A stretch of DNA of 64,000 nucleotides from Pusillimonas sp. TS35 (lineage in GTDB: Bacteria; Pseudomonadota; Gammaproteobacteria; Burkholderiales; Burkholderiaceae_B), in NCBI RefSeq assembly GCF_009857885.1, contig NZ_WWER01000007.1, positions 248,001 through 312,000 on the forward strand. The letters run 5' to 3'. Shown in pieces: positions 8,160-16,884 of this stretch (positions are counted from its first letter, which is position 1; each line of letters begins with the position of its first letter). The notes below the pieces were generated by a model. The model was given only the letters and a program-made list of their open reading frames with translations, searched no databases and had not been told where the DNA came from. A program made the position numbers and the translations under genes.

Positions 8160-9465
8160 CGGTTTCCTCGGGCCTCAGGACGGACAACGGCAGCCGTATA
8201 GTGACTGACGCACCGCCAAAGGGTAGATTGCGCGCATGCAGCGTGCCGCTGAGCGTGCGCGCCACATTCAGCGACAGAAACAGGCCCAGCCCGCCGCCAG
8301 GGCGCCCTTTGCTGGACTGGTATGGCTTGCCCAGGCGCTCAAGCATGCCCGGCGGAAAACCCGGGCCAATGTCGGTAACATCGAGCACCAGCGTACCGCC
8401 GTCGCGCGCAACCGTCAGGCGCTGGCCCCGGGGCGAGGCTTCCTGGGCGTTGTCCAGCACATTACAAATCATCTGCTGCAGGGCGCGGTCGGAAATAATG
8501 CGCACATCGTCGCCAAAGTGATTGTCGTACGCCAGGCGATTGCCCGGCCGCGATGCCCGCCACTGTGACACCAGTGTATCCAGAAACGTGTTGACCGTGG
8601 TTTCGGTAAGTGCCTCGCTGCGCGCCTCGCCCGCCGACATCAGGATGCCGCTAACGATGGTTTTGCAGCGCTGCAACTGTGCCTGCATTTCAAGCACATC
8701 CTGGGCAAAATCGGGGTCGCGGCTGACGGGCTCGGCGTGCGCCCAGTCGCCCAGGATCACATCGATCGTCGACAAGGGCGTACCCAGTTCATGCGCCGCA
8801 CCCGACGCGAGCAGGCCCATGCGGACCACGTGCTCTTCTTCGGCCGCGCGCTGGCGCAGCGCGGCAAGCCGGGCGTCGCGCGCCCGCATGTTGTGCATGA
8901 TGCGCGTGATGAAAATCACCAGCAACACGGCATTGAGCACGAAACATACCAGCAGGCCGAGCACGAAGAGGGGCGGCACGCCCCGCAGAGGATCGATGGG
9001 CAAGGCCAGCGGACGGCTGGCGAAGGCAAGCCCGAGAAATGCCAGGGCCGTCAGCAGCACCACGACCCAGGTTGCGAGAGGCCTGAGCAGCACTGCGGCC
9101 AATGCAACCTGCAGCAGAAACAGGAACACAAAGGGGTTGGTGGTACCACCGCTGAGATACAGCTGAAGCGTCAGCGCGGCCACATCCAGCGCCAGTGCCA
9201 GGAACAGCTCTATTTGTGTGACCGGCGTGCGGATACGCAGGCGCAACAGGCTGAATAAGTTGAACAGCGCCAACCCCACCACGACGGCGAGCATGGGTTC
9301 GAGCGGGAGAGGAATGCCAAAGCTGACCCGTGTGATCAGGATCGTGAAAACCTGCCCAAGCACCGCGATCCAGCGCAGCTGGATCAACTGCCGCAAGTTC
9401 TGGCGGCTTGAGCCGCTGCTGCCTGCCTGCGCAGCATCTGCGGTGTGGCTGGCTGCCATCATCAT
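8143..9465 (-). CDS. regB: RegB/PrrB/RoxS-type redox sensor histidine kinase
   Basis: A 440-residue inner-membrane kinase with about six hydrophobic segments in the first 190 residues. Hallmarks of RegB are present: the quinone-site motif GGTTNPF (about 106-112), the H-box GAAHELGTPLSTI with His225, and the redox-active cysteine in QRCKTIV (about 267). Those features in R. capsulatus RegB sense the ubiquinone pool and oxidation. N, G1 and G2 boxes follow (NVLDNAQEAS, DIGPGFP, GGGLGLFLS). It starts at the ATGA overlap with the SURF1 stop, placing it in the cyo-surf1-regBA transcription unit. Confidence 0.92.
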   Translation of the reverse strand: MMMAASHTADAAQAGSSGSSRQNLRQLIQLRWIAVLGQVFTILITRVSFGIPLPLEPMLAVVVGLALFNLFSLLRLRIRTPVTQIELFLALALDVAALTLQLYLSGGTTNPFVFLFLLQVALAAVLLRPLATWVVVLLTALAFLGLAFASRPLALPIDPLRGVPPLFVLGLLVCFVLNAVLLVIFITRIMHNMRARDARLAALRQRAAEEEHVVRMGLLASGAAHELGTPLSTIDVILGDWAHAEPVSRDPDFAQDVLEMQAQLQRCKTIVSGILMSAGEARSEALTETTVNTFLDTLVSQWRASRPGNRLAYDNHFGDDVRIISDRALQQMICNVLDNAQEASPRGQRLTVARDGGTLVLDVTDIGPGFPPGMLERLGKPYQSSKGRPGGGLGLFLSLNVARTLSGTLHARNLPFGGASVTIRLPLSVLRPEETDDDDD

Positions 9466-10271
9466 GCCTCAGGTTCGCCTGCAGCAGCCGGCGTGCGGCA
9501 GCGCCGGCGCTCCAGCAAGCCCACAAATACGGCGGCAGCCGCCACCATCGCAGCCAGGATGTACCATGTAATCGCGTAGCTGAGATGGTTGTCGCGAAAA
9601 TGGACCACCGTCAGCCCTCGCACGGGCCAGGCATCCGGTAAGGCGGGGATTTCAGCCTGCTGGCGCAAGCCGTCGGGCCCGATTTCGTCGATGAAATACG
9701 GTGCCATGGGCGCCACGCCGTGCAGCGCCCCAATCGCTGCGACATCGCGAGAATACCAACGGCCGGCGGCCGGGTCGTTGTCGCGCAGAAACCCGCCGCC
9801 CGGTTCGGGCATCCGCAATAAACCCGTTACGGTGACCACCCCTTGCGGCTGGGGTGAGCCGCGTCGGGCTGGGTCGCGCTTATCGGGCGTAACAAAACCA
9901 CGGTTGACCAGGACATAGCTGCTGTCGGTCAGACGCAGCGGCACAAGCACCCAGAAGCCCGCGCCAAAGTCGGTGGCCGCCTGCACCAGGGTTTCGTCTT
10001 GGTTGAGGAAGGTGCCGGTGACCGTAACGCGGCGGTATTCATCGGCCTGCGCGGTGACGGTGGACCACTGCGGCCGTGTGGGCGCGGGTACCGGCGCGGC
10101 ATTAATGCGCAGGTTGACCCGGGCGATGAGATCGCGCTTCCAGTGCAGGCGCTGCACCTGCCAGGAGCCCAGCGCAACAAAGGCGCTGAAGGCCATAACG
10201 GCCGCCAGCGCCCACAGTATCAACACCCCCGCGCGATGTGCGCGGGGATGCGGTGATTGGACAGGTGTCAT
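9462..10271 (-). CDS. SURF1 family oxidase assembly protein
   Basis: A 269-residue protein with one transmembrane helix near each end (LILWALAAVMAFSAFVALGS; TWYILAAMVAAAAVFVGLL) flanking a periplasmic domain, the SURF1 topology. Family motifs are GSWQVQRLHWK, NRGFV and the C-terminal NHLSYAITWY. SURF1 proteins assist haem insertion into haem-copper oxidases. The start is the ATG at 10269-10271, which shares a base with the cyoD stop (TGATG); a longer in-frame start would invade cyoD. Its place directly after cyoD suggests a role in maturing this bo-type oxidase. Confidence 0.9.
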   Translation of the reverse strand: MTPVQSPHPRAHRAGVLILWALAAVMAFSAFVALGSWQVQRLHWKRDLIARVNLRINAAPVPAPTRPQWSTVTAQADEYRRVTVTGTFLNQDETLVQAATDFGAGFWVLVPLRLTDSSYVLVNRGFVTPDKRDPARRGSPQPQGVVTVTGLLRMPEPGGGFLRDNDPAAGRWYSRDVAAIGALHGVAPMAPYFIDEIGPDGLRQQAEIPALPDAWPVRGLTVVHFRDNHLSYAITWYILAAMVAAAAVFVGLLERRRCRTPAAAGEPEA

Positions 10272-10648
10272 CAATCGTGGAGCATGTTCGGCATCATATT
10301 GGTGTTCATATGGTACATCACCCATAGTGAACCAGCCATGACGATCACCACGATCACCACCGTGAAAATCAGCGCCAGAACCGTCCAGCCGCTTTCGGAT
10401 CGCGGGTTCATGTGCAGGAAGTAAACCATGTGTACGACCATCTGCACCGCGCCAATGGCCAGGATCACCAGGCCGGTGACGCCGGGCTTCTCGAACACAT
10501 TGCCCATGACCAGCCAGAACGGGATGACGGTGAGGATAACCGAGAGGATAAACCCGGTCATGTACCCCTTGAACGTAATGTGGGCGTGCCCGCCTTCGTC
10601 GTGATGGGCACCGTGGTGGGCGTCATGGTGTTGGTGATTCGCGCTCAT
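10271..10648 (-). CDS. cyoD: Cytochrome bo(3) ubiquinol oxidase subunit IV
   Basis: The smallest oxidase subunit, 125 residues, with a His-rich N-terminus (HHDAHHGAHHDEGGHAH) and three transmembrane helices, including the conserved QMVVHMVYFLHMN segment. The start is the ATG at 10646-10648, overlapping the cyoC stop (TAATG), so translation is coupled. It stabilises the haem-copper core in the inner membrane. Confidence 0.94.
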   Translation of the reverse strand: MSANHQHHDAHHGAHHDEGGHAHITFKGYMTGFILSVILTVIPFWLVMGNVFEKPGVTGLVILAIGAVQMVVHMVYFLHMNPRSESGWTVLALIFTVVIVVIVMAGSLWVMYHMNTNMMPNMLHD

Positions 10649-11298
10649 TACAGCACCCCCATGAGATAGACAAAGGTAAACACGCCGATCCAGATCACAT
10701 CCAGGAAGTGCCAGAACATCGACAGGCACATCAGGCGGCGGCGGTTGGCAGCGATCAGGCCATGGCGCTTGATCTGGAACAGCAAGGTTACGAGCCAGAT
10801 GACGCCAAAGGTAACGTGCAGGCCGTGCGTACCCACCAGCGTGAAGAAGCTGGACAGGAAAGCGCTGCGCTGCGGGCCGGCCCCCAGGTGGATCAGATGC
10901 TGGAACTCGTACAGCTCGATGGCCAGGAAGGCGAGCCCGAACAGGCCGGTGACGATCAGCCAGCCAAGGGTGCCTCCCACGCGATTCTGCTGCGCCTTGA
11001 TCATGGCAAAGCCGTAAGTGATGGACGAGAACAGCAGCATGGCCGTGTTCAGTGCGATCAGATTCAGGTCGAACAGGTCGGCGCCCGACGGGCCGCCCGC
11101 GTACGCCCGGCCCTGCACGCCATAGACGACGAACAGGCAGGCAAAAATCAGGCAGTCGCTCATCAGGTAGATCCAGAACCCGAGCATGGTGCCGTTCTCG
11201 GGGTGGTGGTCTTCCCTGACGATGAAGTCAGGCTTGGCGCCCGCCACGGCCGGCTGGCCGGCGGCGCCCGTTTGGTGCATGGCGATAGTATTAGACAT
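10648..11298 (-). CDS. cyoC: Cytochrome bo(3) ubiquinol oxidase subunit III
   Basis: A 216-residue subunit with five transmembrane segments. Recognisable stretches are [55 protein letters not shown] and [20 protein letters not shown], as in E. coli CyoC. The start is the ATG at 11298, overlapping the end of cyoB by 8 bases; the longer in-frame extension lies wholly inside cyoB and is rejected. Confidence 0.94.
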   Translation of the reverse strand: MSNTIAMHQTGAAGQPAVAGAKPDFIVREDHHPENGTMLGFWIYLMSDCLIFACLFVVYGVQGRAYAGGPSGADLFDLNLIALNTAMLLFSSITYGFAMIKAQQNRVGGTLGWLIVTGLFGLAFLAIELYEFQHLIHLGAGPQRSAFLSSFFTLVGTHGLHVTFGVIWLVTLLFQIKRHGLIAANRRRLMCLSMFWHFLDVIWIGVFTFVYLMGVL

Positions 11299-13282
11299 GG
11301 TTGGCAAGCTGCAGAGTACGCGCTTCTTCGACACGGGCGACTTCGTTGGCGGGGATGTGATAATCGCGCTTGTAGTTGAAGGTGTGATAGATCGTATAAG
11401 CCACGGTGGCGATGAAAGACACCGCCGCCAGCGGCCACATGTGCCAGATCAGGGCGAAGCCGCACGCCGTGCTAAGCATCGCGACAATGAATCCCGCACC
11501 CGTGTTCTTGGGCATGTGCACAGGCACGAAGCCATCGATCGGACGCTGGTAGCCCCGCTGCTTCATGTCCCACCACGCATCAAGGCTATGTACGCGGGGG
11601 GTGAAGGCAAAGTTATAGCTGGGCGGCGGCGACGACGTGGACCATTCCAGCGTGCGGCCATTCCAGGGGTCGCCCGTGTGGTCGCGCAACGCTTCGCGGT
11701 TGCGGTAGCTGACGTAGATCTGGATCAAGAAGCAGGCAATGCCCAGCGCGATCAGGAACGCGCCCACCGCTGCGACCTGGAACCAGATCTGCAGCGAAGG
11801 ATCATCAAAATGGCTGACACGGCGCGTGATACCCATCAGGCCCAGGATATAGATAGGCATGAAGGCGACCCAAAAGCCCACCACCCAGAACCAGAACGAC
11901 CACTTGCCCCAGAACACATCAAGCTTGAAGCCAAAAGCCTTGGGGAACCAATAGTTGATGGCGGCAAACAGGCCGAACAGCACGCCACCGATGATCACGT
12001 TATGGAAGTGAGCAATCAGGAACAGGCTGTTGTGCAGGATGAAGTCTGCAGGCGGTACAGCCAGCATCACGCCTGTCATGCCGCCGATCACAAAGGTGAG
12101 CATGAAAGCGACCGTCCACATCATGGGCAGCTCGAAGTGAATGCGACCGCGATACATGGTGAACAGCCAGTTGAAGATCTTGGCCCCGGTCGGGATCGAG
12201 ATGATCATGGTAGTGATGCCGAAGAAGGCATTCACACTGGCGCCCGAGCCCATGGTGAAGAAGTGGTGCAGCCACACCAGATAGGACAGCACAGTGATGA
12301 CCATCGTGGCGTACACCATGGAGGTGTAGCCGAACAGGCGCTTGCGGCAGTATGTGGCCACCACTTCGGAGAACACGCCGAACAGCGGCAGGATCAGGAT
12401 ATACACCTCGGGGTGGCCCCAGATCCAGATCAGGTTCACGTACATCATGGGATTGCCGCCCAGGTCGTTCGTGAAAAACTGCGTGCCCAAGTAGCGGTCC
12501 ATGCTAAGCAAGCCCAGCGTCGCCGTCAGCACGGGGAAGGAGATGATGATCAGGATGTTGGTACACAGCGTCGTCCAGGCAAACACCGGCATCTTCATCA
12601 GGCCCATGCCTGGGGCGCGCATCTTAACGACGGTAACCACCATGTTGATGCCCGACAGCAGCGTGCCGACCCCGGCGATCTGCAAGGCCCAGATGTAGTA
12701 ATCCACCCCTACATCGGGGCTGAACTCAAGCCCCGAGAGCGGCGGATAGGCCAGCCAGCCCGTCTTGGCGAATTCGCCCACGAACAGCGAGATCATTACC
12801 AGTACCGCACCGCTTGCCGTCATCCAGAAACTGAAGTTGTTCAGAAATGGGAACGCTACGTCGCGGGCGCCGATCTGCAGGGGCATGACGTAGTTCATCA
12901 GGCCCGTGACCAGCGGCATGGCTACGAAAAAGATCATGATCACGCCATGGGCGGTGAAAATCTGATCGTAGTGATGCGGCGGCAGGTAGCCTGCGGCATC
13001 ACCGAATGCTATTGCCTGCTGGATACGCATCATGAGCGCGTCGGCAAAGCCGCGCAGCAGCATGATGATGCCCAGGATCATGTACATGATCCCGATCTTC
13101 TTGTGGTCGATGCTGCAGATCCAGTCGTGCCAGATCGTGCCCCACAGGCGGTTTCGGGAAATCAGATAGAGCAGCACGAAGCCGCCCAACACCACGGCGG
13201 CGAACGTCGCGACCAGGATCGGTTCGTGATAGGGAATGGATTCCCAGGTCAGACGACCGAATACCAGTTTTTGCAGGTCCAT
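11291..13282 (-). CDS. cyoB: Cytochrome bo(3) ubiquinol oxidase subunit I
   Basis: Catalytic subunit of the quinol oxidase, 663 residues, with about fifteen hydrophobic segments. The haem-copper core is intact: [11 protein letters not shown], the His-Tyr cross-link motif [18 protein letters not shown] for the CuB histidines, and [11 protein letters not shown] for the haem ligands. It reduces oxygen with electrons from ubiquinol and pumps protons. The start MDLQKL at 13282 matches other CyoB proteins. A 169-base gap with no gene separates it from cyoA. Confidence 0.96.
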   Translation of the reverse strand: MDLQKLVFGRLTWESIPYHEPILVATFAAVVLGGFVLLYLISRNRLWGTIWHDWICSIDHKKIGIMYMILGIIMLLRGFADALMMRIQQAIAFGDAAGYLPPHHYDQIFTAHGVIMIFFVAMPLVTGLMNYVMPLQIGARDVAFPFLNNFSFWMTASGAVLVMISLFVGEFAKTGWLAYPPLSGLEFSPDVGVDYYIWALQIAGVGTLLSGINMVVTVVKMRAPGMGLMKMPVFAWTTLCTNILIIISFPVLTATLGLLSMDRYLGTQFFTNDLGGNPMMYVNLIWIWGHPEVYILILPLFGVFSEVVATYCRKRLFGYTSMVYATMVITVLSYLVWLHHFFTMGSGASVNAFFGITTMIISIPTGAKIFNWLFTMYRGRIHFELPMMWTVAFMLTFVIGGMTGVMLAVPPADFILHNSLFLIAHFHNVIIGGVLFGLFAAINYWFPKAFGFKLDVFWGKWSFWFWVVGFWVAFMPIYILGLMGITRRVSHFDDPSLQIWFQVAAVGAFLIALGIACFLIQIYVSYRNREALRDHTGDPWNGRTLEWSTSSPPPSYNFAFTPRVHSLDAWWDMKQRGYQRPIDGFVPVHMPKNTGAGFIVAMLSTACGFALIWHMWPLAAVSFIATVAYTIYHTFNYKRDYHIPANEVARVEEARTLQLANHV

Positions 13283-13451
13283 AAGTCTTACATCTGGTTT
13301 TGCCGGAACGGCAAGGATTGAAAAACGGCGGCGCACAAGGCGCGTCGGGGCGAAACAGGGCGGGTTGCCGTGGCAGCCCGCTTAGGACGAACGCGGCGCG
13401 CAGGCCCGGGGACTCCGCCCCAAGACGCCTGACGCGCGCACGTCGGATCAG

Positions 13452-14582
13452 TTACGAGCGCGCCTCGTGGGCAGCATGGCTACCATGGCTCGTTGGCGCA
13501 GCGGCCGGGGTGCTCATGTTGTGGCCTCCATGGGAGGACGACGCGGCGTTGGTCATGGCGGGCTGGTGCCCGGCGCTGCCAGCCTTTGCCGGTTGGTGCC
13601 CGGCGTCGCCGGTCGCGACGGGCTGGTGCCCGGCCTCGTCGCGGCCGCCCTGCAGGCTGCCCAGACCACCGCCGCCTTGGGCGTCAAGGTGCATGATGTC
13701 TCGCATGCACGCCGTGCCGGGCGTGACGCAGCGGTTGAGGATGGCGTCGTAGAGGTCGGGCGCAACGCTGGCATAGCGGCGCACAGGTTCGTTTTCGCTG
13801 GGGCGCTCGAGCGCAAGGTAGGACGTGCGGTCAAGGCTGGCGCCAGCGGCGCGGCCCTTCTCGATCCAGGCGTCGAAATCAGCCTGGGACAAGCCATGGA
13901 ACTTGAAATTCATACCCGAAAAGCCTGCGCCACTGTAGTTGGCAGACATACCCTCGTAGACGCCGGGCTGGTTGATGACCGCGTGCAGCTTGGTCTGCAT
14001 GCCGGCCATCGCGTAGATCTGGCCTGCCAGCGCCGGCACGAAGAACGAGTTCATGACCGACGAGGCCGTAATCTTGAATTCGATGGGACGGTCGACCGGC
14101 GCGGCCAGCTCGTTGACAGTGGCGATGCCGTATTCGGGATAGATGAACAGCCACTTCCAGTCCATCGCCACCACTTCGACCGTAAGGTTGCGCGTTTCGG
14201 CGGGGATGGGCCGCTGCGCATCGAGGCGGTCGAGCGGGCGATAGGGGTCGAGCTGGTGCGTACTGACCCAGGTAACGATACCCAGGGCGATGATGATCAG
14301 CAGCGGCACGGACCAGATCACCAATTCGAGCTTGGTGGAATGGTGCCAATCGGGATCGTAGTGAGCCGAGGTGTTCGACGCGCGGTAACGCCAGGCAAAA
14401 ACCACCACCGCAATCATGACGGGCACGACAACGATAAGCATCAGCCCGGTGGCCAGAAGCAGAAGATCGCGCTGCTGAACGGCAATATCGCCCGACGGAT
14501 TGAGCAACACAGCGTTACATCCAGAGAGGAGAACAGCGATGGAGGAAAGGAGGAAAAGCCGCAGATATTTGATACGAATCAT
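13452..14582 (-). CDS. cyoA: Cytochrome bo(3) ubiquinol oxidase subunit II, with a His-rich repeat tail
   Basis: A lipoprotein (lipobox LLSGC, about 18-22) with two transmembrane helices and a periplasmic cupredoxin-like domain. MDWKWLFIYPE and MNSFFVPALAGQIYAM are typical, and the CuA cysteine ligands of cytochrome c oxidases are absent, which supports a quinol oxidase. The core ends near residue 305 (GTACMRDIMHLDAQ). Beyond it comes an unusual 70-residue tail with three 10-residue units beginning AGHQP, then SSHGGHNM and SHGSHAAH. The tail is not part of the catalytic fold; metal binding is a guess. It is the first gene of the cyo unit. Confidence 0.94.
   Translation of the reverse strand: MIRIKYLRLFLLSSIAVLLSGCNAVLLNPSGDIAVQQRDLLLLATGLMLIVVVPVMIAVVVFAWRYRASNTSAHYDPDWHHSTKLELVIWSVPLLIIIALGIVTWVSTHQLDPYRPLDRLDAQRPIPAETRNLTVEVVAMDWKWLFIYPEYGIATVNELAAPVDRPIEFKITASSVMNSFFVPALAGQIYAMAGMQTKLHAVINQPGVYEGMSANYSGAGFSGMNFKFHGLSQADFDAWIEKGRAAGASLDRTSYLALERPSENEPVRRYASVAPDLYDAILNRCVTPGTACMRDIMHLDAQGGGGLGSLQGGRDEAGHQPVATGDAGHQPAKAGSAGHQPAMTNAASSSHGGHNMSTPAAAPTSHGSHAAHEARS
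13561..13650 (-). repeat. Three tandem 30-bp units inside cyoA
   Basis: Units start at 13561, 13591 and 13621 and share the plus-strand core GGYTGGTGCCCGGC, diverging in their other half. The exact 30-base period keeps the frame and gives three AGHQP-x5 decapeptides in the CyoA tail. Confidence 0.85.
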
Positions 14583-14639
14583 TGCCGCAAGGCCGGAAAT
14601 AGCTTAGGAGGACTGACGGCCGCTACTATAGGCTTGAAC

Positions 14640-14714
14640 TTCCCCCGAGGGGAATTGGACATTTTGTCCTACTTTGTCTGATCGACGCAACACTTCAAGA
14701 CAAGGGTTTTGTCC
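14640..14714. promoter_or_regulatory. Symmetric motifs in the divergent cyoA / MFS control region
   Basis: The 232-base gap between the divergent genes holds TTCCCC-CGA-GGGGAA (14640-14654), GGACA-TTT-TGTCC (14657-14669) and GACAA-N5-TTGTC (14699-14713). TTTTGTCC occurs twice, 45 bases apart. TATAGT facing cyoA lies just left of the first palindrome. They look like operators, possibly for a redox regulator, but I do not recognise the binding protein. Confidence 0.35.
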
Positions 14715-14814
14715 AATGGCGCACCGGCTGGGCGGATGGGATGCTTGAGGCGTCAACTGTAGCAAATGACAGTGCAAATGAAAGTGCTTTCGACACTGGA
14801 AGGATGAACAGCTT

Positions 14815-16173
14815 ATGAATGTCCAGGCTCTGCAATACCCCGGTCCCGGCGCACGCGCCCAGGCGGATGACGACGCCCGCCTCGCCCGGGCCGCCCAAGG
14901 CCACGAATCCGTCACGCCAGGTGACATTGCGGTCGGCGTCATTATTGGCCGAACCTCAGAATTCTTCGACTTCTTCACCTACGGTATTGCGTCCGTCCTG
15001 GTGTTTCCCTACGTCTTCTTCCCTTTTGCCGACCCTTTCACTGGCACTATCTATTCCTTCGCGCTGTTTGCCCTGGCCTTTGTGTTCAGGCCGCTGGGCA
15101 CTGCAATATTCATGGGTATTCAACGCCGCTGGAGCCGCGGCGCCAAGCTAGCGTCGGCATTGTTCCTGCTGGGTTCGGCCACGGCGGGGATCGCCTTCCT
15201 GCCCGGCTATGCCACGGCGGGGGCCACAGCCATCGTACTGCTGGGGGTGTTCCGCAGCCTGCAGGGCATCGCCTACGGCGGCTCCTGGGATGGCCTGCCC
15301 TCGCTGCTGGCCCTGAATGCCCCCGCGCGCAAGCGCGGCTGGTACGCCATGCTGGGGCAACTGTCGGCGCCGTTGGGCTTTGTGGTGGCTGGCGCGTTGT
15401 TCCTGTACCTGCACCAGAGCGTTTCGAAAGCTGATTTCCTCGACTGGGGCTGGCGCTTCCCGTTCTTCGTGGCCTTTGCCATCAACGTGGTCGGTCTGTT
15501 CGCCCGCCTTCGCCTGGTGCTGGCCAGCGAATATACCCAGATGCTGGAAGAACGCGAACTCAAACCAATCCGCGTTTTTGAAATGCTGCACACCCAGGGC
15601 TACAACCTGTTCATCGGCGCTTTTGCGTCGCTGGCCAGCTACGCGCTTTTCCATGTGGTCACCATCTTTCCGCTGTCATGGATCGCGCTGAATGAAAGCC
15701 AGGCCATTGGCGATGTGCTGATCGTGCAAATGATTGGCGCAGTGATCGCGGCCGGTTTTATGCTGCTGTCGGGTCTGCTTGCCGATCGCATCGGGCGACG
15801 CACCACACTGGGCTTGGTCGCCATCCTGATTGCAATCTACGCCATCGGTTCGCCTTGGTTGCTTGCCGGCGGGGTCGTGGGCCAGGATGCCTTCATTCTC
15901 GTGGGCTTCGCCCTGCTCGGCCTCTCTTACGGCCAGTCTTCGGGCACGGTGACCGCCAATTTCGTCCCGCAGTGCCGCTATATGGGCGCCGCGCTGACAT
16001 CCGACCTGGCCTGGTTGCTGGGCGCCGCGTTTGCGCCGCTGGTGGTGCTGGGCCTCACGACCTACTTCGGCTTGGGTTCGATCAGCCTATACCTGCTGTC
16101 CGGCTGCGTGTGTACGCTGATAGCGCTACGCATCAATCGCCGTGTGCGGCATCCACGCAACGTGACATTCTGA
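14815..16173 (+). CDS. MFS transporter, metabolite:H+ symporter type
   Basis: A 452-residue inner-membrane carrier with about twelve hydrophobic segments. The first helix region (GVIIGRTSEFFDFFTYGIASV) resembles the ShiA/ProP/KgtP-type symporters, and the loop motif LADRIGRRTT between helices 8 and 9 is typical. The usual 2-3 loop motif GxLGDRxGRR is replaced by MGIQRRWSRGAKLAS, a departure from the family. The substrate is unknown. It is divergent from cyoA across a 232-base control region. GGAAGG lies about 10 bases before the start. Confidence 0.85.
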   Translation: MNVQALQYPGPGARAQADDDARLARAAQGHESVTPGDIAVGVIIGRTSEFFDFFTYGIASVLVFPYVFFPFADPFTGTIYSFALFALAFVFRPLGTAIFMGIQRRWSRGAKLASALFLLGSATAGIAFLPGYATAGATAIVLLGVFRSLQGIAYGGSWDGLPSLLALNAPARKRGWYAMLGQLSAPLGFVVAGALFLYLHQSVSKADFLDWGWRFPFFVAFAINVVGLFARLRLVLASEYTQMLEERELKPIRVFEMLHTQGYNLFIGAFASLASYALFHVVTIFPLSWIALNESQAIGDVLIVQMIGAVIAAGFMLLSGLLADRIGRRTTLGLVAILIAIYAIGSPWLLAGGVVGQDAFILVGFALLGLSYGQSSGTVTANFVPQCRYMGAALTSDLAWLLGAAFAPLVVLGLTTYFGLGSISLYLLSGCVCTLIALRINRRVRHPRNVTF

Positions 16174-16290
16174 ACGCGACCGTCGTATCCACTTACATCG
16201 CGTCGCCGTCGTTTCAATTTGCAACCCATAGGGCGGGCGAGACCATTACACTGGTTTCGTCGGCCCCACGGGCCAAATGGACTACGACGA

Positions 16291-16842
16291 ATGAACCGCA
16301 AACTATTGATTGCGACGCTTGTGTCGGCAGCCTTGGCCAGCACAGCGTATGCCGCCCCTCCTGAAGGCAAAGGCAACCCCGGGCACAGTGGCAAAGGCAA
16401 CAGCCAAGTGCATGGACAAGGCAAAAGCAACGCGGGCGGCAAAGGCCAAGGCAACGGCAACGCGCACCGCGCCGACAAAGGCAACTCCGACAAAGTCTAC
16501 CGCGCCGGCGGCCGCCACGATGGCGACGGTTACCGCGGCAGTGTACGCGGTGGCTCGGGCACAGACGTGCTGATACGGGCCGGCATCACGCTGGCGACGG
16601 CGCGCAGCTACGCCAGCGAATACGGCTACCACGGCTATTCCCCGCTGCCCCCGGGTATCCGCAAGAACCTGGCGCGCGGCAAGCCGCTGCCTCCGGGCAT
16701 CGCAAAAAAACTTGTACCGGGGCCCATGCTCGCCCGTCTGCCTCATTACGATGGCTACGAGTGGCGGATCGCTGGCCGGGATCTGATCCTCGTGGCGCTG
16801 GGCACCGCCATCATCGCTGACGTCCTATTCGATGTCTTTTAA
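16291..16842 (+). CDS. CigR-like exported protein (anti-virulence regulator family)
   Basis: A 183-residue protein with a clear signal peptide (MNRKLLIATLVSAALASTAYA). A low-complexity Gly/Lys/Asn/His segment (about 22-75) is followed by LPPGIRKNLARGKPLPPGI and a C-terminal YEWRIAGRDLILVAL then a hydrophobic end (GTAIIADVLFDVF). This LPPGI repeat plus hydrophobic tail is typical of CigR-like proteins and RcnB-like relatives; in Salmonella CigR restrains virulence gene output. The start is the ATG at 16291; an upstream in-frame extension would bury the signal peptide. Its function here is unknown. Confidence 0.8.
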   Translation: MNRKLLIATLVSAALASTAYAAPPEGKGNPGHSGKGNSQVHGQGKSNAGGKGQGNGNAHRADKGNSDKVYRAGGRHDGDGYRGSVRGGSGTDVLIRAGITLATARSYASEYGYHGYSPLPPGIRKNLARGKPLPPGIAKKLVPGPMLARLPHYDGYEWRIAGRDLILVALGTAIIADVLFDVF

Positions 16843-16853
16843 GCAATAACTGC

Positions 16854-16879
16854 CCCTGGGGCGCACAGGCGCCCCAGGG
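16854..16879. terminator. Strong hairpin between convergent cigR-like and sensor kinase genes
   Basis: CCCTGGGGCG (16854-16863) pairs perfectly with CGCCCCAGGG (16870-16879) around a 6-base loop. It lies 11 bases after the CigR-like stop and just past the kinase stop on the other strand, so it may serve both. There is no strong T tract. Confidence 0.6.
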
Positions 16880-16884
16880 TGCGC

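Noticed and set aside
11186-13321. A 711-codon open frame on the plus strand opposite cyoB
   Set aside because: Its translation is rich in His, Asp, Gln and Arg with no fold or motif, and it exactly mirrors conserved cyoB and cyoC codons. It is a shadow of high-GC coding sequence.
13561-13650. CRISPR-like or minisatellite array
   Set aside because: Only three 30-base units with no spacers, all in frame within cyoA.
13467-14681. A 404-codon open frame opposite cyoA
   Set aside because: It mirrors cyoA, including the 30-bp repeats; the product has no recognisable domain.
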